NCBI GenBank assembly: GCA_900546695.1
Contig: URDX01000014.1
Location: forward strand, 1-40,904
DNA length: 40,904 nucleotides
Direction of reading: 5' to 3'
Origin: an uncultured Eubacteriales bacterium
GTDB taxonomy: Bacteria > Bacillota > Clostridia > Oscillospirales > CAG-272
How positions within the stretch are numbered: position 1 is the first letter of the stretch; each line of letters starts with the position of its first letter. This document shows, piece by piece, positions 7,368 through 15,987 of the stretch. The position numbers were made by a program, and so were the translations under genes. A model generated the notes under the pieces. It was not told where the DNA came from. It did no database searches and saw only the letters and a list, made by a program, of their open reading frames with translations.

Positions 7368-7408
7368 AACCGTAGTGCGGGCGCTGCCCGCGGAGAGGGG
7401 GATGCGCC

Positions 7409-7750
7409 ATGGCGGAGAGCGCATACGAATTTATCTGCTCGGTGCTCGCGCAGCGCTGCGGCACGCCTGCAGAGCGTCTGCGGGAGGATGCGCGCTTTAT
7501 CGAGGATATCGGGCTGAGCTCGCTCGATGTCGTTGTTCTGCTGTCGGATGCGGAGGATGAGCTCGGTATAACCGTGCCCGACGAGTCGATACTCTCTATG
7601 AAAACGCTTGCGAGTGCTGCGACCGTAATTGCTTCGCTCGCGGGAATGCCGTCTGGGGTGGCTGAGCACAACGGAGACGAGAGCGGCGGAGACGGCGACG
7701 GAGACGACGGCGGGAATGAAAGCGGCGACGCGGCTTCGGACGGTGACTAG
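7409..7750 (+). CDS. Acyl carrier protein with an acidic C-terminal tail
   Basis: A 113-residue protein. Residues 1-80 form an acyl carrier protein domain: helix 1 (YEFICSVLAQRCG), the acidic loop, then EDIGLSSLDVVVLL, where Ser38 aligns with the phosphopantetheine-bearing serine of the usual DSL motif (here SSL), and the ITVPDESI segment of helix 3. From about residue 83 to the end runs a tail of Gly, Asp, Glu and Ser that ordinary acyl carrier proteins (75-80 residues) lack. GAGAGGGGG precedes the ATG. It has its own promoter and no fatty acid or polyketide gene beside it, so it could be a specialised carrier; its partner is unknown. mtlD starts 102 nt downstream. Confidence 0.88.
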   Translation: MAESAYEFICSVLAQRCGTPAERLREDARFIEDIGLSSLDVVVLLSDAEDELGITVPDESILSMKTLASAATVIASLAGMPSGVAEHNGDESGGDGDGDDGGNESGDAASDGD

Positions 7751-7852
7751 ACCGCCGCACGGTCGAATCTTCTTTGCTCTGTGCAAGTCCGACCCGCGCA
7801 ATTCACGAAAGCAGAATATTTTACTGCCTCACGGCAGAAAGGATATACATAT

Positions 7853-9013
7853 ATGAAAAAAGCAATAATGTACGGCGGAGGAAACATCGGCAGAGGCTTT
7901 ATCGCGCAGCTGTTCTGCCTGAGCGGCTGGGAGACCGTCTTTGTCGATGTAAACACCGCGCTTGTCGACGACATGAATACCCGTCATGAATATCCGATAT
8001 TCATAACGGGCGCGGAGGATTATGAGCGCTTTACCGTGACGAATGTCCGCGCGGTATGCGGCAGCGACCCAGACGCAGTTGCAGAGGAGATAGCGACGGC
8101 TGATATCATGGCGACGGCGGTCGGCGCAAATATTCTGAAATTCATTGCGGAGCCGATAGCACGCGGTATCAAACGCCGCGCGGAGCTCGGCGGCGCGCCG
8201 CTCAACATCATCGTCTGCGAAAATCTCATGGATGCGGACAAATATCTGCGCTCGCTCATTGCCGGAAAGCTCGATGGAGACGCTGCTGCGCTCGATTATC
8301 TCGCGCACTCGGTCGGTATCGCGGAGGCTACCATCGGACGCATGGTTCCCGCTGCACCCGAGCGCATAAAGGCGCTTGACCCGCTTGCGGTCTGCGTTGA
8401 GCCGTACTGTGAGCTGCCCGTCGACAGCGCCGCTTTTGTCGGCGAGATACCCGAGCTGTACGCGATTAAGCCGTTTGCGCCGTTCGACTTCTATATCCGT
8501 CGCAAGCTTTTCATGCACAACATGAGCCATGCGGTGCTTGCATATCTCGCAAAGGGCAGGGGCTATACCTACATATGGGAGGCTGCGGGCGATTACGAGC
8601 TGCGCTACAAGGCGCTCGGCGCGCTGCTTGAGGCATCCGGGGCGCTTAGCGCCGAGTACGGCGTTGAGATGGGCTCGCTCATTGATTTCTCGTATGAGCT
8701 GCTTTCGCGCTTTGATAACAAGCTGCTCGGCGATACCGTCGACCGTGTCGGCAGGGACACCGTCCGTAAGCTTGCGCGCGCGGACAGACTGACTGGAACC
8801 GCGCTGCTCTGCATGAAGCACGGCATAGAGCCGAAATTCATCCGCGAGGGAATGCTCGCTGCGCTTGATTTCGTTGCCGAGGGCGATGCATCGTCCGCAG
8901 AGGTCGCTGCATACGCAAAGGAAAACGGCACTCGCGCCGCGCTTGTCAAGTATTGCGGGCTCGACGAGTCGAGCGATGATGACCGTGCGCTGCTCGATTA
9001 TCTGCTCGCTTGA
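7853..9013 (+). CDS. mtlD: Mannitol-1-phosphate 5-dehydrogenase
   Basis: A 386-residue member of the polyol-specific long-chain dehydrogenase family, which oxidises mannitol 1-phosphate to fructose 6-phosphate with NAD. The N-terminal GGGNIGRGF (residues 8-16) is the dinucleotide-binding loop. The catalytic region includes AVGANILKF, CENLMDADK and the RRKLFMHNMSHAVLAYLAKGRG-type helix (KLFMHNMSHAVLAYL) carrying the conserved lysine, asparagine and histidine. The frame opens 24 codons earlier, but the ATG at 7853 has AGAAAGGA at proper distance and begins with the family's usual MKKAIMYGGG. No mannitol PTS gene is nearby; it is followed after 65 nt by an esterase and then punA, apparently one operon. 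Confidence 0.94.
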   Translation: MKKAIMYGGGNIGRGFIAQLFCLSGWETVFVDVNTALVDDMNTRHEYPIFITGAEDYERFTVTNVRAVCGSDPDAVAEEIATADIMATAVGANILKFIAEPIARGIKRRAELGGAPLNIIVCENLMDADKYLRSLIAGKLDGDAAALDYLAHSVGIAEATIGRMVPAAPERIKALDPLAVCVEPYCELPVDSAAFVGEIPELYAIKPFAPFDFYIRRKLFMHNMSHAVLAYLAKGRGYTYIWEAAGDYELRYKALGALLEASGALSAEYGVEMGSLIDFSYELLSRFDNKLLGDTVDRVGRDTVRKLARADRLTGTALLCMKHGIEPKFIREGMLAALDFVAEGDASSAEVAAYAKENGTRAALVKYCGLDESSDDDRALLDYLLA

Positions 9014-9078
9014 CGCTGCGCCGAGCCGAATACCGGACGACCGACAATAACACACCGAAACAGGAATAGGAAAGAACT

Positions 9079-10188
9079 ATGTACGAAAACGATATTTTCT
9101 ACGCGCCGCTGCCCGAGCTTCTGAGAATGAAGGACGGCAGCGAGGTCAAGACCGCCGCCGACTGGGAGAAGAGAAAGGCTGAATATCTGTCCGAGGTCAT
9201 CGACATCGAGTACGGCGGAATGCCGCCGAAGCCCGAGTATTTCCGACTCGACCATGTTTGTCAGGGCTTCGGAACGGGCTTTGATACCTACCGCATCACA
9301 ACGGGACCCGAAAAGAATCCCATCACCTTTGTTCTCCATATCTATTACCCCGGAAACATCGACGACAAGAACAATCACGACCGTTATCCCGTTATTCTCA
9401 CGGGCGACGGCTGCTGGCTCGACTGCGACCGCGCGGTGCTTGAAGAGGCGCACAGCCGCGGCTACGCCGTTGCAAACTTCGACCGCACCGAGCTTGCGCC
9501 CGACATGTACAATACCGACCGCGATCTCGGCATCTACCCGCTCTACCCCGACTGCGAGTTTTCCGCCGTTTCGGCATGGGCATGGGCGTACATGCGCTGC
9601 GTCGATGCGCTCTTTATGCTCGAGCATATCGACACCGAGCACATCGCCGTATCGGGACATTCGCGCGGCGGAAAGGCTGTTCTGCTCGCGGGCGCACTCG
9701 ATGAGCGTATCACATATACCAATCCGAACTGCAGCGGAACGCACGGCTGCGGCTGCTATCGCTACGTCTCCCACGATATGACCGACGATGGCGATACCCG
9801 CAGCGAGCCGCTCTGCTATCTGATGGGCATCGTTCCGTACTGGCTCGGACCGAAGATGAAAAATTACATCGGCAGAGAGACCGAGCTGCCGTACGACATG
9901 CACTTTGTCAAGGCGCTGATAGCTCCGCGCTATCTGCTCGAGACGGGCGCATACGACGACACGTGGGCTAACCCGCGCGGCAGCTATCTGACGTTTACCG
10001 AGGCGCACCGCGTGTATGAGCTGCTCGGCGTTCCCGAGCGCGCAGAGTCGTGGTACCGCACGGGCGGGCATCGCCATCAGCTGCCCGAGTTCCGCGCGCT
10101 TATCGACTTTATCGAGCGCAAGCGCGGACACTATGTCAAGAACAACGATTTTGTGACCGTAGACCCGTATCCGGGACTGTTTAAATAA
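9079..10188 (+). CDS. Alpha/beta-hydrolase, glucuronoyl/acetyl-xylan esterase-like (CE15-related)
   Basis: A 369-residue alpha/beta-hydrolase. The nucleophile elbow GHSRGGK places Ser195 as the catalytic residue, and the following Arg and Lys match the GxSRxGK pattern of the CE15 glucuronoyl esterase family (whose usual second residue is Cys). The C-terminal GGHRHQLPEF supplies the likely histidine (331 or 333), and ETGAYDDTWANPRGS lies where CE15 enzymes contact substrate. There is no signal peptide, so it should act inside the cell on imported oligosaccharides or esters. Ribosome binding site AGGAAAG is upstream. It lies between mtlD and punA, 10 nt from the latter. The exact substrate cannot be told. 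Confidence 0.8.
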   Translation: MYENDIFYAPLPELLRMKDGSEVKTAADWEKRKAEYLSEVIDIEYGGMPPKPEYFRLDHVCQGFGTGFDTYRITTGPEKNPITFVLHIYYPGNIDDKNNHDRYPVILTGDGCWLDCDRAVLEEAHSRGYAVANFDRTELAPDMYNTDRDLGIYPLYPDCEFSAVSAWAWAYMRCVDALFMLEHIDTEHIAVSGHSRGGKAVLLAGALDERITYTNPNCSGTHGCGCYRYVSHDMTDDGDTRSEPLCYLMGIVPYWLGPKMKNYIGRETELPYDMHFVKALIAPRYLLETGAYDDTWANPRGSYLTFTEAHRVYELLGVPERAESWYRTGGHRHQLPEFRALIDFIERKRGHYVKNNDFVTVDPYPGLFK

Positions 10189-10198
10189 GAGGTGCGTC

Positions 10199-11023
10199 AT
10201 GGAATATTACGATAAGATATCGCTCGCAGCGGATACGCTCATTACCCGTCTCGCGGGCAGAGCGCCGACCGTCGGAATCATTCTCGGCTCGGGCTGGGGC
10301 AGCATCGTTGAGCGCGCAGAGAACGCGATAGAGATTCCCTACTCCGAGATACCCGGTATGGCGGTTTCCACCGTGCCCGGGCATGCGGGAAAGTGGATAT
10401 GCGGCAATATCGGCGGAAAGACCGTGCTTATCATGAGCGGCAGACTCCATGCATACGAGGGTCACGAGCTGCGCGACATCGTCATGCCCGTGTATATGAT
10501 GAGGAAGGCGGGGGTCGGTAAGCTCATCGTTACAAACGCTGCGGGCGCGGTTAACGAGAGCTACAAGGCGGGGGATATGATGATTATCTCCGACCATATC
10601 AATTTTGCATCGCTCAATCCGCTGCGCGGCGCAAACGACGACCGTCTCGGAACGCGCTTCCCCGATATGAGCGCGGCTTATGATGCCGAGCTGTCTGCGC
10701 TTGCCGCATCGGTCGCTGCCGAGTGCGGCGTGTGTGCGCACAGCGGCGTTTATCTGCTCACGGGCGGTCCGAGCTTTGAGACACCCGCAGAGATACGTGC
10801 TTTCCGCTCGCTCGGCGCGGACGCGGTCGGCATGTCTACCGTGCCCGAGGTCATTGCGGCGCGTCATGCGGGACTTCGCGTGCTCGGTCTCTCGTGTATG
10901 ACGAACATGGCGGCGGGCGTGCTTCCGCAGCCGCTCTCGCATGCCGAGGTGCTTGAAACGGCGGAACGTGTGCGCGGCTCGTATCGCGACTTTACGGCAC
11001 GGCTCATCGAACGGATAAAGTGA
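10199..11023 (+). CDS. punA: Purine nucleoside phosphorylase (trimeric type)
   Basis: A 274-residue cytosolic enzyme that phosphorolyses inosine and guanosine to the base and ribose 1-phosphate. Family motifs: ILGSGWGS near residue 24, TVPGHAGKW (phosphate site), GRLHAYEGHEL, TNAAGAVNESYKAGDMM, LTGGPSFETPAEIRAFRSLGADAVGMST with the base-binding glutamate, and CMTNMAAGV. GAGGTG precedes the ATG. It is the last gene of the presumed mtlD-esterase-punA operon and is followed by a terminator. Confidence 0.96.
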   Translation: MEYYDKISLAADTLITRLAGRAPTVGIILGSGWGSIVERAENAIEIPYSEIPGMAVSTVPGHAGKWICGNIGGKTVLIMSGRLHAYEGHELRDIVMPVYMMRKAGVGKLIVTNAAGAVNESYKAGDMMIISDHINFASLNPLRGANDDRLGTRFPDMSAAYDAELSALAASVAAECGVCAHSGVYLLTGGPSFETPAEIRAFRSLGADAVGMSTVPEVIAARHAGLRVLGLSCMTNMAAGVLPQPLSHAEVLETAERVRGSYRDFTARLIERIK

Positions 11024-11126
11024 CCGCCCTGCACGCGGCGGGACAGCCGACCGAGTTTATGTCTGAACGAATTACAGACCGTGCTCCCGTTGTGCCGACC
11101 GAGCAGGCAAGTACCGAATAAATAAT

Positions 11127-11170
11127 AAAGGCTTATCACAGCGGGTCGTCTGCTGCGGTAAGCCTTTTGT
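11127..11170. terminator. Bidirectional terminator between punA and the TrmO-like gene
   Basis: AAAGGCTTA (11127-11135) pairs with TAAGCCTTT (11158-11166 region), extended inwards by CAGC/GCTG. TTTTGTG follows rightward and T-rich sequence leftward, which suits the two convergent genes. Confidence 0.8.
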
Positions 11171-11206
11171 GTTTCGGTAGGGGGAGCCAAGTGGAACATT
11201 GTGCTT

Positions 11207-11971
11207 TTACGAGGGGCGAGCGGGGCGTATATCCGAGCCTACCGTGAGGGTGTCTCCGCTGACGGTAAACGGCAGGTCGAGCGTGCCGTAAACGAGACGG
11301 TACACCCTACCGTCGTCCGCATGACGGTAGCCCGGGCGCGGATCATCCTCGAGCGCAGCCGTCAGACCGTCTATGTAGCCGTCGGGTATCTGCGCACGCG
11401 CTTCGGGCGGGATACACACCCGCAGCCGATGCAGCTTTGTCTGTGCGGTGTAGCCCTCGCTCGCTTCGGGGCGGCAGTCGCTTATCGGGATATAGGGCTT
11501 TATGTCGTATATAGGCGTTCCGTCGGTCATGTCAATGCCGGATACGAGCAGCGTCAGCGCGTGCGCCGTGCAGCGCCCGTCCGAGAACAGCGGGCATCGC
11601 GGTTCGTCGCAGCCGCTGCGGCTGTATCCGCTGCCGCCTCCGCACACCCGCAGCAGACGTACGCAAGAGAGCCCGAGCGAATTCGGACGAAAGGGCGAGC
11701 GTGACGCAAACACTCCCACTCTGCGGTTTCCGCCGAGGCGCGGCGGGCGCACCGTCGGGCTCCAAGTGTCGGAGTGCGACTCGGAGAAATCCCATATCAG
11801 CCACAGATGCGAAAAATCCTCTATCCCGTGCAGCGCTTCAGCCCGTGCGTACTCGCCGTCGAGCGTCAGCGCGCCGAGCAGCTCGTCTTTGAGCGAGCTC
11901 TGACGCGGCAGCCCGAATTTTTCGGAAAAAAGGGTGTGTATGTACCCGATGGGGTGAATGCTTCTGTTCAT
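11207..11971 (-). CDS. TrmO/TsaA-family protein (tRNA N6-threonylcarbamoyladenosine methyltransferase-like)
   Basis: A 254-residue protein whose first 150 residues match the TsaA/YaeB (TrmO) domain: PIGYIHTLFSEKFGLPRQ, LHGIEDFSHLWLIWDFSE, and VGVFASRSPFRPNSLGLS. In Escherichia coli TrmO methylates t6A37 in a threonine tRNA using S-adenosylmethionine. The second half follows the family's usual C-terminal domain, with GIDMTDGTPIYDIKPYIP then a variable part. The frame stays open for 200 more codons upstream, but the ATG at 11971 has AGAAGGAA at good spacing and begins with the family N-terminus; the rest is the shadow of the DUF362 gene. It is transcribed leftward from a promoter shared with the divergent unit. 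Confidence 0.88.
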   Translation of the reverse strand: MNRSIHPIGYIHTLFSEKFGLPRQSSLKDELLGALTLDGEYARAEALHGIEDFSHLWLIWDFSESHSDTWSPTVRPPRLGGNRRVGVFASRSPFRPNSLGLSCVRLLRVCGGGSGYSRSGCDEPRCPLFSDGRCTAHALTLLVSGIDMTDGTPIYDIKPYIPISDCRPEASEGYTAQTKLHRLRVCIPPEARAQIPDGYIDGLTAALEDDPRPGYRHADDGRVYRLVYGTLDLPFTVSGDTLTVGSDIRPARPS

Positions 11972-12023
11972 CTGCGTTTCCTTCTTTGCGTGATGTGTCA
12001 CGGTATGAAATGTTGTTTTGTCC

Positions 12024-12055
12024 TTGATTATATCAGAGAAATGTGATAAAATCAA
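12024..12055. promoter_or_regulatory. Two antiparallel promoters occupying the same 32 bp
   Basis: Plus strand: TTGATT (12024-12029), 17 nt, TAAAAT (12047-12052), towards the DUF362-ispE unit. Minus strand: TTGATT (12055-12050), 17 nt, TATAAT (12032-12027), towards the TrmO-like gene. The -35 box of each overlaps the -10 box of the other, and the whole is an imperfect inverted repeat (CTTGATT.TATCA arms). Polymerase cannot sit on both at once. Confidence 0.75.
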
Positions 12056-12136
12056 GCACAGAGAAATCCATGTCCGCGCCGCGCGGGCGCGATATCTGTC
12101 TGAAAGGAACGGCTCCCGTGCGGGGTCGCGGTCAAG

Positions 12137-13258
12137 GTGATGAACGATAAGGTTTCGGTACGCCGCTGTGACGGCTATGATACGGATAAAATAGAGGGTA
12201 TAATCAGGCTTCAGCTCGAGGATATAGGCTTTGACCTGTCGGGGCTGTGCGGAAAGCGCGTCGCGATAAAGCCCAATCTCGTTGTTGCGCAAAAGACCGA
12301 CATTGCCGCATGCACCGACCCGAGCGCAGTAGAGGCGGTCGCGCGCATACTTGTCGGCGCGGGGGCGCACGTCGTGATAGCGGAGAGCCCCGGCGGTCCG
12401 TACACCGCCGCGATAATGAAGCATAACTACCGCGTAAACGGCATGGACGTCGCCGCAGAGCGCAGCGGCGCGGAGCTTAACTACGATATGGGCTTCCGCA
12501 CGCTGCCGTCGCCGAAGGGCAGAACGAGCAAGAATTTTAACGTCATCAACCCGATAGCGGATGCGGACGTTATATTTAATGTGTGCAAGCTCAAGACGCA
12601 CACGCTAACGGGTATGACGTGCGCGGTTAAGAACTTTTTCGGTGTGATACCCGGTACGCAGAAGGTCGAGATGCACGCGAGATTTTCAAATCAGCAGCGT
12701 TTCGGCAGTGCACTCATCGACCTGTGCGAGATGATATGCGACCGCAGCTCCGTCGTCTGCATATGCGACGCGGTCGTGGGCATGGAGGGTAACGGACCGT
12801 CGGGCGGAACGCCGCGCGATATCGGCTGTCTGCTCGCATCGTGCAGCCCGTTTGCGCTTGACGCGGTCGCGGAACACATTATCGCGCATGACGGCGAGGT
12901 GCCGATGGTATCGGAGGCGAGACGGCTCGGGCTCTGCCGCCCGTATGCGGAGCTTGAGCTTGCGGGAGATGCGGCGGACGGCTTTATCGTCCCCGATTAT
13001 AAGCATTCGGACGCGAAACGCGGACGCATATTTTCGATCCTTCCGCCGTTTCTGCAGCCCCGCCCGTCGGTCATGCGGCAGCAGTGCGTCGGCTGCGGGA
13101 GATGTGCGGAGAGCTGCCCCGCGCATACGATAGAGATAAAGGGCGGCAAGGCGGTTATAAACCGCCGCGACTGCATAAAGTGCTTCTGCTGTCAGGAGCT
13201 CTGCCCGAAGCACGCGATAGAGGTCAAAAAGAATTATATTTTCAAGCTCGCGCACTGA
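12137..13258 (+). CDS. DUF362-domain protein with two ferredoxin-type clusters
   Basis: A 373-residue protein. Residues 1-300 are the DUF362 domain (KRVAIKPNLVV, VVIAESPGG, FNVCKLKTHTLTGMTCAVKNFFGVIPG, and the CICDAVVGMEGNGPSGG stretch). Two CxxCxxCxxxCP motifs, at Cys317-327 and Cys346-356, bind two [4Fe-4S] clusters at the C-terminus. Such proteins are common in anaerobic Firmicutes and are thought to be redox proteins; the reaction is not known. Translation may start at GTG 12137 or at the ATG three bases later; AAGG is close upstream, so the start is not secure. ispE follows after 19 nt, so the two are probably cotranscribed. Confidence 0.88.
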   Translation: MMNDKVSVRRCDGYDTDKIEGIIRLQLEDIGFDLSGLCGKRVAIKPNLVVAQKTDIAACTDPSAVEAVARILVGAGAHVVIAESPGGPYTAAIMKHNYRVNGMDVAAERSGAELNYDMGFRTLPSPKGRTSKNFNVINPIADADVIFNVCKLKTHTLTGMTCAVKNFFGVIPGTQKVEMHARFSNQQRFGSALIDLCEMICDRSSVVCICDAVVGMEGNGPSGGTPRDIGCLLASCSPFALDAVAEHIIAHDGEVPMVSEARRLGLCRPYAELELAGDAADGFIVPDYKHSDAKRGRIFSILPPFLQPRPSVMRQQCVGCGRCAESCPAHTIEIKGGKAVINRRDCIKCFCCQELCPKHAIEVKKNYIFKLAH

Positions 13259-13277
13259 GCGGGCATCGGAGCGGACT

Positions 13278-14216
13278 ATGGATAATTGTCACGGCAACAG
13301 CATAACGGTCAGGGCGGCGGGAAAGATAAATCTCTCGCTCCGCGTGACGGGTCGTCGACCCGACGGCTATCACACGATAGATACGGTGATGCATGAGACG
13401 GGGCTGTGCGACATGGTCACGGTGTCGCTCGGCGGCAGCGGGATAACCGTCGATTGCCCGGGGGATATCGCACCGCAGAGCAATCTCGCGTACTGTGCCG
13501 CACAGGCGTATTTCGACGCGCTCGGACGCGGGACGGGCGCTGATACGTGCGATATGTACGATACGTGCGCTCATGCGGGCGATACGGACACTCATACGGG
13601 CGTTCGTATAAAGATAGAAAAACGCATTCCCGTCTCAGGCGGCATGGCGGGCGGCAGTGCGGATGCCGCGGCGGTGCTGCGCGCGCTCGATTCGCTCATC
13701 GGCGGGGTGTCGCGCGCGGAGCTCGAAAAAGCGGCGCTGTCGCTCGGTGCGGATGTGCCGTTCTGTCTTGCGGGCGGGACGATGCATTGCACGGGGATCG
13801 GCGAGATAATGACCCCGTGTCACCCGCTCCCGCCGCATCGGCTGATGATAGTCGGAGACTGCGGTGAGAAGCGTTCTACCGCCGCGATGTATTCGGAGCT
13901 CGATGGCTGTCTCGGTCAAGCCTCGGGCGGAGAATTCTCCGATGCTGCCAGCTGCACAGGCGTATATGACATGGTCGGCGCGCTCGCGTCGGGTGAGCTC
14001 GGGCGGGTGTGCGCGGCGCTGCACAACGATTTCGAGCTTGTCAACCCCGCATGCTCTGCGGTGCGCAGCTGTCTTATCGGGTGCGGCGCGTCGGGTGCGC
14101 TGCTCAGCGGCAGCGGTCCGACCGTTTTCGGGCTGTTTGAACCCGATTTTGACACCGCGGCGGCAGCGCGGGCGGTAGAAGCGGCGGGATACAGAGTGCT
14201 GTACATCGGCGTTTGA
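13278..14216 (+). CDS. ispE: 4-diphosphocytidyl-2-C-methyl-D-erythritol kinase
   Basis: A 312-residue GHMP kinase of the non-mevalonate isoprenoid pathway; it phosphorylates the 2-hydroxyl of CDP-methylerythritol with ATP. Visible motifs: AAGKINLSLRVTGRRPDGYH near the start with the substrate-binding lysine and aspartate, PVSGGMAGGSADAAAVLRAL (ATP-binding loop) near residue 118, LGADVPFCLAGG, and the C-terminal GALLSGSGPTVFGLF. A short His/Asp/Thr-rich insertion precedes the ATP loop (residues about 90-110). The protein is slightly longer than the usual 280-290. It follows the DUF362 gene in one unit. Confidence 0.95.
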   Translation: MDNCHGNSITVRAAGKINLSLRVTGRRPDGYHTIDTVMHETGLCDMVTVSLGGSGITVDCPGDIAPQSNLAYCAAQAYFDALGRGTGADTCDMYDTCAHAGDTDTHTGVRIKIEKRIPVSGGMAGGSADAAAVLRALDSLIGGVSRAELEKAALSLGADVPFCLAGGTMHCTGIGEIMTPCHPLPPHRLMIVGDCGEKRSTAAMYSELDGCLGQASGGEFSDAASCTGVYDMVGALASGELGRVCAALHNDFELVNPACSAVRSCLIGCGASGALLSGSGPTVFGLFEPDFDTAAAARAVEAAGYRVLYIGV

Positions 14217-14320
14217 TGCGGGAGAGGTGCTTTTTGTCGTATCGGTGAACATCGCGGGACGATATTTTCACAAAAAACTGCAAAAAAATGCACATTGGGC
14301 ATAGTTGTTAATTGTTTTTC

Positions 14321-14349
14321 TTGACAATTGCCGTCCGATGTGGTAATAT
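14321..14349 (+). promoter_or_regulatory. Sigma-A promoter of the tyrosine-kinase module
   Basis: TTGACA (14321-14326), 17-nt spacer, TAATAT (14344-14349). Drives the phosphatase, membrane modulator and kinase genes. Confidence 0.88.
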
Positions 14350-14439
14350 CTTAATGATAGCCGTCTGTGCGCCGTGCGTGTTGACGGCGGTATCCCGTTT
14401 TATCGGAATTTGTTCGGAATTTATGCGGAGGTGATCGGT

Positions 14440-15168
14440 GTGTCCGAGGGTATCGGCTTTGTCGATATACACAGTCATATACTTTTCGGAGTTGACGACG
14501 GAGCGGAAACGCCCGCGGTCAGCGCACGCATGCTCGAGGCGGCATATCGCGACGGTGTTCGCGGCATATGCTGTACGCCGCACTTTTATAATCCGATGGT
14601 CCCGTGCCCGAAAAAGGCGGTCGGCGAGGACGAGAGCTTTTCCCGTCTTGCCGCGTATGTGCGCGAGAAGTATCCCGATATGCGTCTGTGGCGCGGAAAC
14701 GAGATATTCTACCATCATGACTGCATAGACGATCTTACCGCAGGGCGCTGCCGCTCACTCGGAGACGGCAGATATGTACTGGTCGAGTTCTTTCCCGATG
14801 AGGACAGGAGCAAGATCAGGAGCTCTCTCTTATCGCTTATAGGCAGCGGCTACATGCCCGTGCTTGCACATGTCGAGCGTTACAGCGAGCTGCTCGGAAG
14901 GGTATCCGACGTTCGCGAGCTGCATGAGGATGGCACGGTAATTTCGGTCAATGCCCGCTCGGTAGTAGGCGAGTGCGGCAGACAGTGCAAGCATTTTATT
15001 TCAAAGCTGATGAAGGCGGGGCTCGTGCAGATAGTTGCGAGCGACGCACACGATGTCGAGCTGCGCAGCCCGATACTCTCGGATGCATACGAGCTTGTTG
15101 CGGATCGCTTCGGCGACGCGGCTGCGGATGCTATGTTCCGCGAAAACATACTTGATATATTGTCGTGA
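14440..15168 (+). CDS. ywqE: Tyrosine-protein phosphatase, CpsB/YwqE type
   Basis: A 242-residue PHP-fold metal-dependent phosphatase that removes phosphate from the partner tyrosine kinase. The metal-binding DIHSHILFGVDDGA (residues 9-22), TPHF near 45, GNEIFYH near 83, LAHVERY near 136 and ASDAHD near 193 are all in place. Although the frame opens at 14374, the GTG at 14440 follows a perfect GGAGGTGAT ribosome binding site at 8 nt and gives the normal family length. It is first of three genes and 70 nt before the membrane modulator. Confidence 0.92.
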   Translation: MSEGIGFVDIHSHILFGVDDGAETPAVSARMLEAAYRDGVRGICCTPHFYNPMVPCPKKAVGEDESFSRLAAYVREKYPDMRLWRGNEIFYHHDCIDDLTAGRCRSLGDGRYVLVEFFPDEDRSKIRSSLLSLIGSGYMPVLAHVERYSELLGRVSDVRELHEDGTVISVNARSVVGECGRQCKHFISKLMKAGLVQIVASDAHDVELRSPILSDAYELVADRFGDAAADAMFRENILDILS

Positions 15169-15238
15169 GACGCGACGCTTCGGCTGTGCGGCACGATGCA
15201 TATGACAGATACACGAAAAACGAAAGGACATAAGGGGA

Positions 15239-15973
15239 ATGGACAGAACAGAAAACGGATCGCCCGCGCCGAACGGTATGGGTGTGACCGAGGAAAACAC
15301 AAAGCAGATTGATATAGGCGAGCTGCTTATATATCTGCTCAACCGCATATGGATCGTAGTGCTTGTTACGGCACTGTGCGGCGTCGGCGCTTATTTCTAT
15401 GCAAAAATGACCACCGTACCGCTCTACCGCTCTACGGCAAAGCTGTTTATCATCAGCAAGGGCTCTTCGGATTCGCTGTCCACATCGGCGGTCTCTATAG
15501 CATCTAAGACCGTCGGCGACTGCATGCGTCTTGTCGCGGACGATACCATCGTTGACAAAACGATAGAAAATCTCGGCCTGAGCATATCCACCGAGGAGCT
15601 TAAGGCAAAGATAAGGACAAGCACCCCCGACGCGGATACGTCACTGATAATCGAGGTATCGGTGAGCGATGAGGATCCGCAGCTTGCATGCGATATCGCA
15701 AACGAGCTGTGCAGGGTCTCGACTACGGAGGTGCGCGATATAATGGGTCTTGACCAGGTCAATATCGCCTCCGCCGCAAAGCCCTCAAGTAAGCCGTATA
15801 ACCTTACGTTTATGTCGACTGCGGCTAAGTTCGGCGCGGTTGGATTTGTGTTCACATGTCTGGTGCTGTTTGTGATTTTCTATTTCGACGATAAGATCAA
15901 GACCGCGGACGATGTCGAGAAGTATCTCGGACTCACCGTTCTCGGCGTTATCCCCAACACAAGCGATAAGTAA
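15239..15973 (+). CDS. ywqC: Chain-length determinant / kinase-modulator membrane protein (CpsC/YwqC, Wzz family)
   Basis: A 244-residue protein with two transmembrane helices, at about residues 34-55 (IWIVVLVTALCGVGAYFYA) and 205-222 (GFVFTCLVLFVIFYF), and a large extracellular domain between. This is the Wzz topology. In Gram-positives this protein binds and activates the cytoplasmic BY-kinase through its C-terminal tail (DDKIKTADDVEKYLGLTVLG here, the usual tail). The ATG follows AAGGGGA. The stop is 14 nt before the kinase gene, consistent with a complex. Confidence 0.92.
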   Translation: MDRTENGSPAPNGMGVTEENTKQIDIGELLIYLLNRIWIVVLVTALCGVGAYFYAKMTTVPLYRSTAKLFIISKGSSDSLSTSAVSIASKTVGDCMRLVADDTIVDKTIENLGLSISTEELKAKIRTSTPDADTSLIIEVSVSDEDPQLACDIANELCRVSTTEVRDIMGLDQVNIASAAKPSSKPYNLTFMSTAAKFGAVGFVFTCLVLFVIFYFDDKIKTADDVEKYLGLTVLGVIPNTSDK

Positions 15974-15987
15974 TAGGGAGGCACAGA

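Noticed and set aside
7829..10200. Two long frames of about 400 residues on the minus strand opposite mtlD and the esterase
   Set aside because: Both mirror the real genes in the complementary frame, have arginine- and valine-rich composition with no domain, and lack start signals.
11972..12601. N-terminal extension of the TrmO-like frame by about 200 codons
   Set aside because: It runs through the shared promoter and into the DUF362 gene; a ribosome binding site and the family N-terminus mark the start at 11971.
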